Assembly (NCBI RefSeq): GCF_023509525.1
Contig: NZ_JAKNCJ010000001.1
Span: 372,001-436,000 of the forward strand
Source: Brachybacterium equifaecis
GTDB lineage: Bacteria; Actinomycetota; Actinomycetes; Actinomycetales; Dermabacteraceae
Length of the DNA stretch: 64,000 nucleotides
Direction: 5' to 3'
In this document: piece by piece, positions 9,616 to 17,981 of the stretch
Numbering within the stretch: the first letter of the stretch is position 1
Layout of the letters: each line of letters opens with the position of its first letter
Notes under the pieces: generated by a model
What the model was told of the DNA's origin: nothing
What the model saw: the letters and a program-made list of their open reading frames with translations, nothing else
The model's database searches: none
Program-made: the position numbers and the translations under genes

Positions 9616-11153
9616 CGCTGGTCCTCTCCTCGGAGTGTCAGGGCGCGGCCGACGTGATCGGCTGTGGGGCGGGGCGAACCGCTGAGATCCGCCAGGGTCC
9701 AGGCCAGGCGCATCACGCGGTCGTGGCCGCGCAAGGTGAGCCGCCCGCGTCCGAGCGCGTGCTCGAGCAGTCGCGCCGCCTGGGGCTCGGGAGCGAAGCG
9801 GCCCCGCAGCTGCGGGCCGGGGATCTGGCTGTTGAGGGACCAGGGATGCGCCGCGAAGCGCTCCTGCTGGCGGGCGCGGGCGGTGCGCACGCGCTCGGCG
9901 ATGCTCGCGGAGCATTCGGCCCCCTCGGCACTGCCTGACTGCACCGCGGAGGGAGGGACCTGCAGGCGCATGTCGATCCGGTCGAGCACGGGCCCGGAGA
10001 GCCGCGAGACGTACCGGCGGCGCTGCATGGGCGTGCACGAGCAGTCCTTCCCGCTGCCCCATCCCTTCCCGCAGGGGCACGGGTTGGCCGCGAGCACGAG
10101 CTGGAAGCGCGCAGGGTAGCGAGCCACGCCCTTGGCGCGATGGAGCGTGACGTCTCCCGTCTCCAGGGGCTCCCGCAGCGCTTCGAGGACGGCGCGGTCG
10201 AACTCCGGCGCCTCGTCGAGGAACAGGACGCCGGCATGGGCGCGGGAGATCGCGCCGGGCCGGGCGATCCCGCTGCCGCCGCCGACCATGGCCGAGGCGG
10301 TGGCGGTGTGGTGGGGGCTCTCGAAAGGAGGGGTCCGGATCAGTCCGCCGCGGGCGTCGAATCTGCCGGACAGCGAGCGGATCGCGCTGACCGCGAGGGC
10401 GTCCTCGGCCTCGAGCTGCGGCAGGATCCCGGGCAGCCGCGAGGCGATCATCGTCTTCCCGGCGCCGGGCGGTCCCTGGAGCAGGAGGTGATGCCCGCCC
10501 GCTGCGGCGACCTCGGCCGCGAAGCGCGCCTGGTGCTGGCCGATCACATCGCGGAAGTCCGGCGGGGAGGGGGGTTCGGCAGCGGGGGTGGGAGCGTCCG
10601 CGGCCGGGGCCTGCGCGGGCCGCGGCGGCGTAAGGGGGATGCGTGCTCCATGCGCACGGAGCACAGCAGCGAGGTCGGGAGCGGCGATGACCCTGATGCC
10701 GTCGACGAGCTGCGCCTCGGCGGCGTTGGAGTCGGGCACGACGACCGTGCGCACCCCGGCGGCGCGCGCGGCGAGCAGCGCGGGCAGGATTCCCGGGACC
10801 GGGCGCAGCAGCCCGTCGAGGCTGAGCTCCCCGAGGTGCAGCACGGGCGCGATGGCCGCGGCGGGGATGACGCCCTGCGCCGCGAGCACGGCGACCGCGA
10901 TCCCGAGGTCGAAGCCGGAGCCGCTCTTGGCGATCCAGGCGGGGCTCATGTTCACGGTGATGCGGCGCTGGGCGAGCGAGGCGCCGATCTGGGCGGCTGC
11001 GGCGCGCACGCGGTCGCGGGACTGCAGGGTGGAGCTGTCGGGGAGGCCTACGAGGGAGAAGACCGGCAGGCCCGGCGAGACGTCCGCCTCGATCTCCACG
11101 AGCGTCCCCTCGAGACCGGCCAGGGCGATCGAGAGCGTGCGGGCGACCTCCAT
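9612..11153 (-). CDS. comM: YifB/ComM-family Mg-chelatase-like AAA+ ATPase
   Basis: 513 aa. The N-terminal ChlI-like Lon-type fold (ARTLSIALAGLEGTLVEIE; VGLPDSSTLQSRDRVRAA) is followed by an AAA+ core with Walker A LQGPPGAGKTMIASRLP, Walker B VLFLDEAPEF and a Cys cluster CPCGKGWGSGKDCSC (zinc-binding-like), then a C-terminal helical domain. In ComM the family is a helicase promoting branch migration during natural transformation. The ATG at 11153 shares one base with the yraN stop, which supports this start. A longer in-frame upstream reading overlaps yraN completely and was rejected. Confidence 0.95.
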   Translation of the reverse strand: MEVARTLSIALAGLEGTLVEIEADVSPGLPVFSLVGLPDSSTLQSRDRVRAAAAQIGASLAQRRITVNMSPAWIAKSGSGFDLGIAVAVLAAQGVIPAAAIAPVLHLGELSLDGLLRPVPGILPALLAARAAGVRTVVVPDSNAAEAQLVDGIRVIAAPDLAAVLRAHGARIPLTPPRPAQAPAADAPTPAAEPPSPPDFRDVIGQHQARFAAEVAAAGGHHLLLQGPPGAGKTMIASRLPGILPQLEAEDALAVSAIRSLSGRFDARGGLIRTPPFESPHHTATASAMVGGGSGIARPGAISRAHAGVLFLDEAPEFDRAVLEALREPLETGDVTLHRAKGVARYPARFQLVLAANPCPCGKGWGSGKDCSCTPMQRRRYVSRLSGPVLDRIDMRLQVPPSAVQSGSAEGAECSASIAERVRTARARQQERFAAHPWSLNSQIPGPQLRGRFAPEPQAARLLEHALGRGRLTLRGHDRVMRLAWTLADLSGSPRPTADHVGRALTLRGEDQR

Positions 11154-11560
11154 CAGAACACCCCGGGCAGATGCTCGATCACGCAGGTGCCGTCGGCCCG
11201 CACCTCGACGGCGACGACGTCGATCCGCAGGTCGCGGTGGCGCGGGGAATGCGTCAGCAGGTACTCCCCCGCGAGCTGGCGCAGTCGCCGGAGCTTCTGC
11301 GGGGTGACCGACGCCTGCGGGAGGCCCGTGACGAGGGTGCGGCGCGTCTTCACCTCGAGGAAGACGAGGGTCCAGCCGTCGATCGCGACGATGTCGATCT
11401 CCCCCGTGCGGAAGCGCACGTTGCGATCCACGACGGTCCATCCGGCCGCGGCGAGCAGCTCGGCGATGAGGTCCTCACCGGCCTGCCCGAGCTGGCGGGT
11501 GGTGAGCTGGGAGACGGGGAGCGGGACGGGAAGGCGGATCGCCGGAGCCTGGGTGGTCAT
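11153..11560 (-). CDS. yraN: UPF0102 / YraN-family endonuclease-like protein
   Basis: 135 aa. It has the typical UPF0102 fold of the PD-(D/E)XK class: LGQAGEDLIAELLAAAGW, then RTGEIDIVAIDG (acidic residues) and FLEVKTRR (the E-x-K motif). The biological role is unsettled; members bind or cut branched DNA. It leads the comM-dprA-xerC series, with a 1-nt overlap into comM. Upstream of the ATG is GATGCT then a 6-nt spacer, so it may be leaderless, but this is weak. Confidence 0.93.
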   Translation of the reverse strand: MTTQAPAIRLPVPLPVSQLTTRQLGQAGEDLIAELLAAAGWTVVDRNVRFRTGEIDIVAIDGWTLVFLEVKTRRTLVTGLPQASVTPQKLRRLRQLAGEYLLTHSPRHRDLRIDVVAVEVRADGTCVIEHLPGVF

Positions 11561-11649
11561 GCCCCCAGCATCGTGCGGGCGCCCGCGGTCCCGTCAGCGC
11601 AACGAGTCCGCTGTGGAGAACGCTCGCGTGGGGAGGATTCGCGGCCCGC

Positions 11650-11952
11650 TCAGGGCAGGGAGATGTCGGGCTTCGCGAGCTCTTCGATGTTGACGTCCTT
11701 GAACGTCACCACGCGCACGGAGCGCACGAAGCGGCTCGCGCGGTAGATGTCCCAGACCCAGACGTCGGCCAGGGTGAGCTCGTAGAACACCTCGCCGCCG
11801 GCGGAGCGGACCTGCATGTCGACCTGGTTGCACAGGTAGAAGCGGCGATCGGTCTCCACCACGTAGGTGAACAGGCTGGCAACGTCCCGGTACTCCCGGA
11901 TCAGCTGCAGCTCCATGTCGGACTCGTAGTTCTCGAGATCCTGCGTGCTCAT
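11650..11952 (-). CDS. DUF2469-family small protein
   Basis: 100-aa conserved actinobacterial protein with the characteristic sequence DLENYESDMELQLIREYRD at the N terminus, and VVETDRRFYLCNQVD and WVWDIYRASRFV further on. No enzymatic motif or membrane segment is visible. It almost always follows rnhB in actinobacteria, as here, with a 4-nt overlap, so it is probably translated from the same message. Function unknown. Confidence 0.93.
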   Translation of the reverse strand: MSTQDLENYESDMELQLIREYRDVASLFTYVVETDRRFYLCNQVDMQVRSAGGEVFYELTLADVWVWDIYRASRFVRSVRVVTFKDVNIEELAKPDISLP

Positions 11953-12764
11953 CGCTGCGCCTCCTCCTCACCCGGGCGAGGGTCGCCGTCCCGGGCCTCC
12001 CACAGTACGCCAGTGCCGCTGGTGGGGATCTGCAGGAGAGCCGCCTGCGCGCTCGGCAGGAGATTCCAGGAGCGCCGATGGGCGGCATGCGGGCCGAGAC
12101 GCGCGATCGCCGCGCGGTGCGCCGCGGCCCCGTAGCCCTTGTTCTGCCCCCAGCCGTAGTCCGGGGCGCTCTCGGCGAGAGCGACCATGCCCGCGTCTCG
12201 GTCGACCTTCGCCAGGATGCTCGCCGCAGCCACGCTCGCGCAGTCGCGATCGGCCTTCACCTGGACGTGCACGCGCGGCGGCGGGCCCTCGAGGAGAGCG
12301 GAGCCGCTCTCCCCCGAGCGGCGGAGGTCTGCGAGGGCGGGGGTGATGACGTCGACGCTGCCGTCCATGATGATCGCGTCGACCGCGCAGGGAAGGGCGG
12401 CGATGGCTCGGGCGGTCGCGAGTGCGAGCACCGCCATGATCCCCCGCTCGTCGATCTCCTCCGGGCTCGCGGAGCCGAGCGCCCAGGCGTGCGCGCTCTC
12501 GCGGATCGCAGGGGCGAGGAGCTCGCGGCGGCGGGCCGTCAGCGCCTTGGAATCCCGGATCCCCTCCGGCAGGGGCGTCACGCAGCGGCCGTCCTGCACG
12601 AGCACGGCGCAGGCGCCGATCACGACGGGCCCGGCGAGGGCGCCGCGGCCGACCTCATCGACGCCGACGATCACGGCTCCTCCCCGCGGGGCGGCGCTCC
12701 GGCCGACGGCTTCGCGCGCGAGCGCGAGCTCGACGTCGTACGTCGGGACGATCCGGGGAGCCAT
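11949..12764 (-). CDS. rnhB: Ribonuclease HII
   Basis: 271 aa. RNase HII removes RNA from RNA-DNA hybrids and single ribonucleotides from DNA. The catalytic acidic residues are D36 and E37 in GVDEVGRGALAGPV and D134 in IIMDGSVD, with a further Asp in VKADRDCASVAAASILAKVDRD. DSKALTARRR is also conserved. It overlaps DUF2469 by 4 nt and lies 3 nt after the lepB stop. C-terminal GRSWNLLPS-type and Pro/Gly-rich ends are typical. Confidence 0.96.
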   Translation of the reverse strand: MAPRIVPTYDVELALAREAVGRSAAPRGGAVIVGVDEVGRGALAGPVVIGACAVLVQDGRCVTPLPEGIRDSKALTARRRELLAPAIRESAHAWALGSASPEEIDERGIMAVLALATARAIAALPCAVDAIIMDGSVDVITPALADLRRSGESGSALLEGPPPRVHVQVKADRDCASVAAASILAKVDRDAGMVALAESAPDYGWGQNKGYGAAAHRAAIARLGPHAAHRRSWNLLPSAQAALLQIPTSGTGVLWEARDGDPRPGEEEAQR

Positions 12765-12767
12765 CGC

Positions 12768-13595
12768 TCAGGACGCCGGCGGGACGTCCGCGAAGGTCTC
12801 CTCGCCGTCGTCCAGTCCCGACCAGTGGCTGACCGGCCAGAAGACCGCGACGGCCTTGCCGGTGACGTCGTCCAGCGGGATGAACGCCGGCTGGCCGTTG
12901 GCGCTGTGATAGGCGGAATCCGCCGAGGCGTAGCGGTTGTCCCCCATCACCCAGACGTCGCCCGAGGGGACGGTGATGTCGAATGCGACCTGGCAGGCGG
13001 GCGTTGCGGGATTGATGTAGGGCTCATCGAGGGTGACGCCGTTGACCTGCAGCGCACTGCCCCGCTCTGCGCAGACCACGTGGTCGCCGGGCAGGCCGAT
13101 GAGGCGCTTCACGAGGTGGTTCTGCGCGGGATCAGGCGCCAGGCCCACCCAGCTCAGCACCTGCTGCAGCTGGTAGCGAGGGCCGTGAGGGCCGTTCGCG
13201 GTCGATCCGACCCAGTGCTGGGTGTCCTCGAAGACGATGACGTCCCCGCGCTGGAGATCGAACACGCCGGGCGTCAGCTTGGAGACGACGATCTTGTCAT
13301 CCGTGATGAGAGCCGGGTTCATCGACTCCGAGGGGATGTAGAACGGCTGGATCAAAAAGGTCTTCACCAGGACCGCGATCACCAGCGCGACCACCATCGT
13401 GACCAGGTAGTCGAGCCAGCTGCCGCGGTAGGTGAACCCTCTCCGCTCGGCGGCGTGGGCGCCCTCGGCGGGGCCGTCGGCCTCTCCCGCGCTGCTCGCG
13501 GTCGCGGTGCCGGTGGCGCCGCGCAAATCCTCCGTGCCGTCGGCAGGGAGATCCGCGGCGGGGGTGCCGGCCGCGCGGGGCGCCTTCTCAGTCAT
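12768..13595 (-). CDS. lepB: Signal peptidase I (first of two)
   Basis: 275 aa. A variable acidic N terminus of about 55 residues precedes one membrane segment (about 62-80). The catalytic Ser91 lies in IPSESMNPAL and the general-base Lys163 in VKRLIGLPGDHV. The GDNR box VMGDNRYASADSAYHS is near the C terminus. It cleaves Sec/Tat signal peptides on the outer face of the membrane. It overlaps the next lepB-like gene by 4 nt. The two proteins share the active-site motifs but differ in length, so they look like diverged tandem paralogues. Confidence 0.96.
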   Translation of the reverse strand: MTEKAPRAAGTPAADLPADGTEDLRGATGTATASSAGEADGPAEGAHAAERRGFTYRGSWLDYLVTMVVALVIAVLVKTFLIQPFYIPSESMNPALITDDKIVVSKLTPGVFDLQRGDVIVFEDTQHWVGSTANGPHGPRYQLQQVLSWVGLAPDPAQNHLVKRLIGLPGDHVVCAERGSALQVNGVTLDEPYINPATPACQVAFDITVPSGDVWVMGDNRYASADSAYHSANGQPAFIPLDDVTGKAVAVFWPVSHWSGLDDGEETFADVPPAS

Positions 13596-14218
13596 CGCGC
13601 CGATTCTACCGGCGCGAGCGGTCCGGACCTCTCCAGCGGCCAGACGATGCGACTGGCCTCACCCGTCACGCGCTCCACCGGGATCATGCCGCCGCCCGGC
13701 GCGCCGAGGAGGTGGCGAGAATCCGTGGAGTCCGCGCGGTTGTCCCCCATCACGAACATGCGCCCGCGCGGCACCTCGAGGTCGAAGGCGATCGTGCTCG
13801 GGGCCGTGCCCGGGGCGAGGTAGGGCTCGGAGAGCGGGACGCCGTTGAGCACGAGCGCACCCGATTCGTCGCAGCAGCGGATGGTGTCCCCGCCCACGGC
13901 GATCACCCGCTTCACGAAGAACGGGGAGTCCTCGGTGCCGGGGAGGTAGCCCGACCCGTCGAACACCACGATCTCTCCGCGCTCCGCGCGCCCCCCGGCA
14001 GTGCGATCCGCCAGGAGCACGTCCCCCACCTGGAGGGTCGGCTCCATGGACGCGCTCGGCACGCGGAACGGCGCAGTGACGAAGGTGCGCACGCCGAGCG
14101 CCGCGACCAGGAGCAGGACGGTCGCGAGCGCGGCCAGGGCGAGCAGGCGCCTGCCCCGGGCGCGCTCCGGGGACAGCGCAGCGCCCGCAGTCTCGCTGGT
14201 CACGGGGTCCGTGCTCAT
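13592..14218 (-). CDS. lepB: Signal peptidase I (second of two)
   Basis: 208 aa, shorter than its neighbour. One N-terminal membrane segment (about 24-45) is followed by VPSASMEPTLQVGD with catalytic S57, FVKRVIAVGGD with K103, and the GDNRADSTDSRH box. A CC pair occurs in TIRCCDESGAL. Two adjacent signal peptidases are common in this genomic position in actinobacteria. The start is taken at the ATG at 14218; rplS ends 44 nt upstream of it. Confidence 0.95.
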   Translation of the reverse strand: MSTDPVTSETAGAALSPERARGRRLLALAALATVLLLVAALGVRTFVTAPFRVPSASMEPTLQVGDVLLADRTAGGRAERGEIVVFDGSGYLPGTEDSPFFVKRVIAVGGDTIRCCDESGALVLNGVPLSEPYLAPGTAPSTIAFDLEVPRGRMFVMGDNRADSTDSRHLLGAPGGGMIPVERVTGEASRIVWPLERSGPLAPVESAR

Positions 14219-14261
14219 GCGATCACTGCGGGCGCTGCGTGATGCTCAGGGATGCGGGCGA

Positions 14262-14612
14262 TCAGGAGTGATCGCGCTTCTCCTTGATGCGGGCCTTCTT
14301 GCCGGTCAGGCCGCGCAGGTAGTACAGCTTCGCGCGGCGCACGTCGCCGCGGGTGACGACCTCGATGCGATCGATGGTCGGGGCGTGCACGGGGAACACG
14401 CGCTCCACGCCGACGCCGAAGGAGATCTTGCGGACGCGGAAGGTCTCGCGGATGCCGTCGCCCTGGCGGGCGATGACGTAGCCCTGGAAGACCTGGATGC
14501 GGGAGCGGTTGCCCTCGACGACCTTCACGTGGACCTTGACGTTGTCGCCGGGGCGGAACGTCGGGATGTTGTCGCGCAGCTGCGCCTTGTCGAGCTCGTC
14601 GAGCTTCTGCAT
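14262..14612 (-). CDS. rplS: 50S ribosomal protein L19
   Basis: 116 aa, standard length. Signature segments are [42 protein letters not shown] and [23 protein letters not shown] at 14612 has AGGAG 8 nt upstream. It is separated by 300 nt from trmD and seems to have its own promoter (14820-14848), with lepB-lepB-rnhB downstream on the same strand. Confidence 0.98.
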   Translation of the reverse strand: MQKLDELDKAQLRDNIPTFRPGDNVKVHVKVVEGNRSRIQVFQGYVIARQGDGIRETFRVRKISFGVGVERVFPVHAPTIDRIEVVTRGDVRRAKLYYLRGLTGKKARIKEKRDHS

Positions 14613-14912
14613 GTCATTCTCCTGCCACTGGCCTCAGGTCCTGCGGCGTGTTCGCCGAGGCCGCGAGCGGCCCCGGAATGAACCTCCTGGATCCGGCGAG
14701 CCGAGGCTCGTGCCGGTGTGCTGGGCCTCTGGCCACGACTCCCATCGCGACGGACCTGCCCGGCCGCTTCGTGCGCTCCTCCCCTGAGGCAGAGGTGCGC
14801 GCGGCGTGCACAAGGAGCCATTATGCCGCGCGGGGGGCGTGATTGCCACGGGCGGCAGCGGCTCCGGCCCAGATCACACTGCGGGCCGGCCGCCAGCGGC
14901 GCCTCGCGCGGC
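14613..14912 (-). other. Long rplS leader / trmD 3' region without a gene
   Basis: 300 nt between the trmD stop and the rplS start. Beyond the promoter at 14820-14848 it contains short inverted repeats, for example around 14693-14715 (GGCGAGCC/GGCTCG), compatible with a structured leader. L19 leaders that bind their own protein are known in Firmicutes. I cannot match a known family here, so a regulatory role is only possible. Confidence 0.35.
14820..14848 (-). promoter_or_regulatory. Putative SigA-type promoter for rplS
   Basis: On the minus strand TGGCAA (14848-14843) is followed after 17 nt by CATAAT (14825-14820), five of six matches to a -10 consensus and one of the best -10 elements in the window. 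It lies about 210 nt before the rplS start, giving a long leader. Confidence 0.6.
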
Positions 14913-15668
14913 TCAGAGCGCGCGAGGCTCCACCGCCGCGCCGTCAGCGCCCAGCAGATCCGGTCGGCGCTCAGCCGTGCGCTGCACGGACTGCTCGGCG
15001 CGCCAGGCGGCGATCACCGCGTGGTTGCCCGAGAGCAGCACCTCCGGCGCCTCCCGGACGACGCCGAGCGGATCCTCCCAGCTCGCGGGGCGCGTGTAGA
15101 GCGGGTACTCGAGCAGCCCCGAGGAGTGCGACTCCTCCACGAGCGATTCGGCATTGCCGACGACCCCCGGGATCAGCCGCACGACGGCCTCGGTGATCGC
15201 GAGGACCGCGACCTCGCCGCCGTTGAGCACGTAGTCGCCGAGCGAGGCCAGGGCGACCTCGGCACCGCTGTCGGCCAGGAACTCGTAGACGCGCTCGTCG
15301 ATCCCCTCGTAGCGGCCGCACGCGAACACGATCCAGTCCCTTCCCGACCATTCGCGGGCGGTGGCCTGCGCGAACACGGCGCCCGCCGGGTTCGGGAAGA
15401 CGATCAGCGGCTGCGCGTCAGGGCCGAGCTCCTCGCGCCCCGCAGCGATCACCGCGGCGAAGGCCTCCGCCCAGACGCCGGGCTTCATCACCATGCCGGC
15501 GCCCCCGCCGAGCGGGGAGTCGTCGACCGTGCGATGCCGGTCATGGGCCCAGGTGCGCAGGTCGTGGCGGTGCACCCCGATCAGCCCCTCGCGGGCGGCC
15601 TTCCCGATGAGGGAGAGCTCGAGAGGTGCGAGGTACTCGGGGAAGATCGTGATGACGTCGATGCGCAT
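14913..15668 (-). CDS. trmD: tRNA (guanine-N1-)-methyltransferase
   Basis: 251 aa. TrmD methylates G37 of tRNAs with G at position 36. The SPOUT knot is recognisable in [32 protein letters not shown] and [25 protein letters not shown]. The start is set at ATG 15668 ([13 protein letters not shown], the canonical N terminus), 1 nt after the rimM stop. The longer reading into rimM was rejected. An acidic/Arg-rich C terminus is typical. Confidence 0.97.
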   Translation of the reverse strand: MRIDVITIFPEYLAPLELSLIGKAAREGLIGVHRHDLRTWAHDRHRTVDDSPLGGGAGMVMKPGVWAEAFAAVIAAGREELGPDAQPLIVFPNPAGAVFAQATAREWSGRDWIVFACGRYEGIDERVYEFLADSGAEVALASLGDYVLNGGEVAVLAITEAVVRLIPGVVGNAESLVEESHSSGLLEYPLYTRPASWEDPLGVVREAPEVLLSGNHAVIAAWRAEQSVQRTAERRPDLLGADGAAVEPRAL

Positions 15669-15669
15669 C

Positions 15670-16251
15670 TCAGACGCCCTCGGCCGGGCTCTCGGTCGCG
15701 TCCACGTCCTCGTCGTCGTCCTCGGGGAGGTCCTCGAACAGGCCTCCGGGCGGATCGGCGAGCACGATTCCGCCCTCGACATCCACCTCGGGGACGAGCG
15801 CCTCGACGAACGGGAGCATGACGCGGCGGCCGTCGAGGCCGCGCACGATGAGGAGGTCCTGGGCGGGATGGAGCTCGAGGTCGAGCACCGTGCCGAGCTC
15901 GCGGCCGTCGACGTGGCGCACGGCGAGGCCCTTCAGATCCGAGGGGTACCAGGCGTCCGGGTCCTCCTCAGCCTCCTCCTCGAGGTCGATCTCGAGGGAG
16001 AGGACGGCCCCGCGCAGCGCCTCGGCGTCGGTCCGCGAGGAGACCTCGGCGAACTTCGCGTACCAGCGACCCTGCTGCAGGCGGGTGGAGACGATGGTGA
16101 GGGTGCGCGCTCCCTCGTCGGCCGCGATCTCGAAGACGGTGCCGTCCTGGAGGCGCTCCTCCGGCTGATCGGTGCGCAGGATGAGGCTCACCTCTCCGCG
16201 CAGGCCGTGGGCCTTGCCGATGGTCGCGATCGTGACGTCTCTGGTGGTCAT
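15670..16251 (-). CDS. rimM: 16S rRNA processing protein RimM
   Basis: 193 aa. The N-terminal RimM domain begins [18 protein letters not shown]. The PRC-barrel is visible in [36 protein letters not shown]. An acidic tail ([21 protein letters not shown]) closes it. RimM assists 30S head maturation through S19. The start is ATG 16251; a longer frame to 16311 would add a Pro/Arg-rich segment that reads into the upstream terminator. Confidence 0.95.
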   Translation of the reverse strand: MTTRDVTIATIGKAHGLRGEVSLILRTDQPEERLQDGTVFEIAADEGARTLTIVSTRLQQGRWYAKFAEVSSRTDAEALRGAVLSLEIDLEEEAEEDPDAWYPSDLKGLAVRHVDGRELGTVLDLELHPAQDLLIVRGLDGRRVMLPFVEALVPEVDVEGGIVLADPPGGLFEDLPEDDDEDVDATESPAEGV

Positions 16252-16301
16252 CGGAGCTCTCCGGGATCCTCGCCCGCGGGCGACAGGGTGGGGACATGCC
16301 G

Positions 16302-16330
16302 AAGGCGGCACCGAGAGCCGGTGCCGCCTT
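16302..16330 (-). terminator. Hairpin downstream of the rpsP-KH pair
   Basis: A 12-bp perfect inverted repeat (16302-16313 and 16319-16330, arm AAGGCGGCACCG) with a 5-nt loop, 26 nt after the KH-gene stop and before rimM. It could terminate or attenuate transcription between rpsP-KH and rimM-trmD. Confidence 0.7.
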
Positions 16331-16355
16331 CGTCGGTCATGCGGGGCGATTCGCC

Positions 16356-16598
16356 TCAGCGGCGATCGACGTCGACGATGTCCACGCGCACGTCGTCATC
16401 CGACAGTGCGGCGGTCACCGTGCGCAGAGCACGGGCGGTGCGGCCGGAGCGGCCGATCACGCGACCCAGGTCGGCCGGAGCCACACGAACCTCCAGGAGC
16501 GGCCCGCGGCGGGTCGACTTCTCGGTGACGCGGACGTCATCAGGAGAGTCGACGATGCCGCGCACCAGGTGGTCCAGGGCTTCAGCGCGAGCGTTCAT
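16356..16598 (-). CDS. KH-domain RNA-binding protein (KhpA/YlqC family)
   Basis: 80 aa, a single KH domain with the GxxG loop in VIGRSGRTARALRTV (about 47-61). It is the usual neighbour of rpsP in Gram-positive bacteria; there KhpA works with KhpB on small-RNA and cell-wall-related regulation. It starts 2 nt after the rpsP stop. The end DIVDVDRR is typical of the actinobacterial form. Confidence 0.93.
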   Translation of the reverse strand: MNARAEALDHLVRGIVDSPDDVRVTEKSTRRGPLLEVRVAPADLGRVIGRSGRTARALRTVTAALSDDDVRVDIVDVDRR

Positions 16599-16600
16599 GC

Positions 16601-17134
16601 TCAGGCCTCGTCCGCAGCGGACTCGGTCTCGGCGGGAGCCTCAGCGGCCTCCTCGGCGGGAGCCTCGGACTCGGAAGCCTCGGACTCAGCGGCCTTGTCG
16701 GCCTCAGCCTTCTCCGCGGCAGCCTTCTCGGCCTCTGCAGCCTTCTCGGCCTCGGCCTCGGCCTTGGCCTTCTTGAGGTCCTCGCGCTTCGCGCCGGCGG
16801 CCTTGTCGGCCTCGGCGATGAGCTCCTCGGCGGTGGCCTTCTCGGCCTTCGTCTTCAGGGTGCCCTCAGCGCCGGGCTCGCCCTTGAACTTCTGCCAGTC
16901 ACCGGTGATCTTGAGGAGCACAGCGACCTGCTCGGTGGGCTGCGCGCCCACGCCGAGCCAGTACTGCGCACGGTCGGACTTGATCTCGATGAACGAGGGC
17001 TCCTCGGTCGGGTGGTACTTGCCGATCTCCTCGATGACGGCGCCATCGCGCTTGGTGCGCGAATCGGCGACGACGACGCGGTAGAACGGTGCACGGATCT
17101 TGCCCATGCGCTTCAGACGGATCTTGACGGCCAC
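16601..17134 (-). CDS. rpsP: 30S ribosomal protein S16 with long C-terminal tail
   Basis: 177 aa. The first 80 residues are standard S16 ([38 protein letters not shown]). From about residue 95 the protein is a low-complexity helix of Lys/Glu/Ala repeats changing to a purely acidic Glu/Ala/Ser end. This doubles the usual length of about 85. The start is GTG at 17134 with AAGGAG 8 nt upstream. The tail has the same composition as that of S2 in this window. Its role is unknown. Confidence 0.97.
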   Translation of the reverse strand: MAVKIRLKRMGKIRAPFYRVVVADSRTKRDGAVIEEIGKYHPTEEPSFIEIKSDRAQYWLGVGAQPTEQVAVLLKITGDWQKFKGEPGAEGTLKTKAEKATAEELIAEADKAAGAKREDLKKAKAEAEAEKAAEAEKAAAEKAEADKAAESEASESEAPAEEAAEAPAETESAADEA

Positions 17135-17366
17135 GTATGGCGCTCCTTCGGAGATGTTCGGGTGAGGATCGCCGCTGCCTGTGGGGTGATGCGGGCGCAG
17201 GCGAGCCTCGGGTTGGACGCGAGCTGGCGGGTAGAGGGCCGGTCAGCACGCATACAAGGGCCCAGTATGCCAGGTCCCCGGCCGGGCTCGCCAGGCGGGA
17301 GGCTGTGGGCCGGGGCACGTCCGTCGGCGTGCGATCGCCCGATGGCCGGGGGGCCGACGGAAGCGC

Positions 17367-17933
17367 TCAGCGCAGGCGCAGCAGAGCGAGCACCCGCGCG
17401 AAGCGCTGCTCGACGTCCCGCTGCACGTACCCCTGGGCGAGACCGCGGTGCGGCACGAGGTGCGCCGACTCCAGGATGCCGATGCCAGCACGGCGCCGGA
17501 ATCCCTCGTCGCCGCCACCCGTGAGCGCGCGCACCGCATCAGCGGTGGTCGCGTCCACGCTCTCCCGCGTGAAGAGCGGGGTGAGCAGGCCGAAGCGGGC
17601 GAGGGCGGGAGTCGTCCGTGTGAGCAGATCAGCCGCCACTGCGCAGTCGATGGGGCCGGAGCCGGAGTCCGGGACCAGCTCCGCCAGGGCCGGCGCGAGC
17701 ACGTCGTCCAGGAAGTCGTCGACCTCCTGCATGTCGTACCCCTCGGACATGCGCACGGGGGCGAAATGGATGGACGGGAGCTCCGCGCGGAGGACCGCGG
17801 CGTCCCGGGGGTCCGGGGAGGCCGCGGCACTGGCAGCCCGGTCGAGGAAGGCGTCGACCTCCCCCACGTCGTAGCCCTCGCTGAAGCGGACCGGCGTGAA
17901 GCGCTGGTCTGCGATGATGCGGGCGAGATCCAT
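17367..17933 (-). CDS. DivIVA-domain repeat protein
   Basis: 188 aa. Two copies of a DivIVA-type motif are seen, FTPVRFSEGYDVGEVDAFLD (about 12-31) and FAPVRMSEGYDMQEVDDFLD (about 57-76), and a weaker third near HRGLAQGYVQRDVEQRFARVL at the C terminus. DivIVA motifs bind the membrane; here no long coiled coil follows. ATG at 17933 is preceded by AGGAG 5 nt away. It resembles the truncated gene at the left edge, so the genome holds at least two members of this family. Function inferred only as envelope-associated. Confidence 0.85.
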   Translation of the reverse strand: MDLARIIADQRFTPVRFSEGYDVGEVDAFLDRAASAAASPDPRDAAVLRAELPSIHFAPVRMSEGYDMQEVDDFLDDVLAPALAELVPDSGSGPIDCAVAADLLTRTTPALARFGLLTPLFTRESVDATTADAVRALTGGGDEGFRRRAGIGILESAHLVPHRGLAQGYVQRDVEQRFARVLALLRLR

Positions 17934-17981
17934 CGGGACTCCTCTCGGGGCGGGAGGACTGAGACTACCGGCGCTCCGGTT

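Noticed and set aside
14806-15821. Plus-strand frames in the rplS leader and opposite trmD
   Set aside because: They overlap real minus-strand genes or the leader and have only low-complexity translations.
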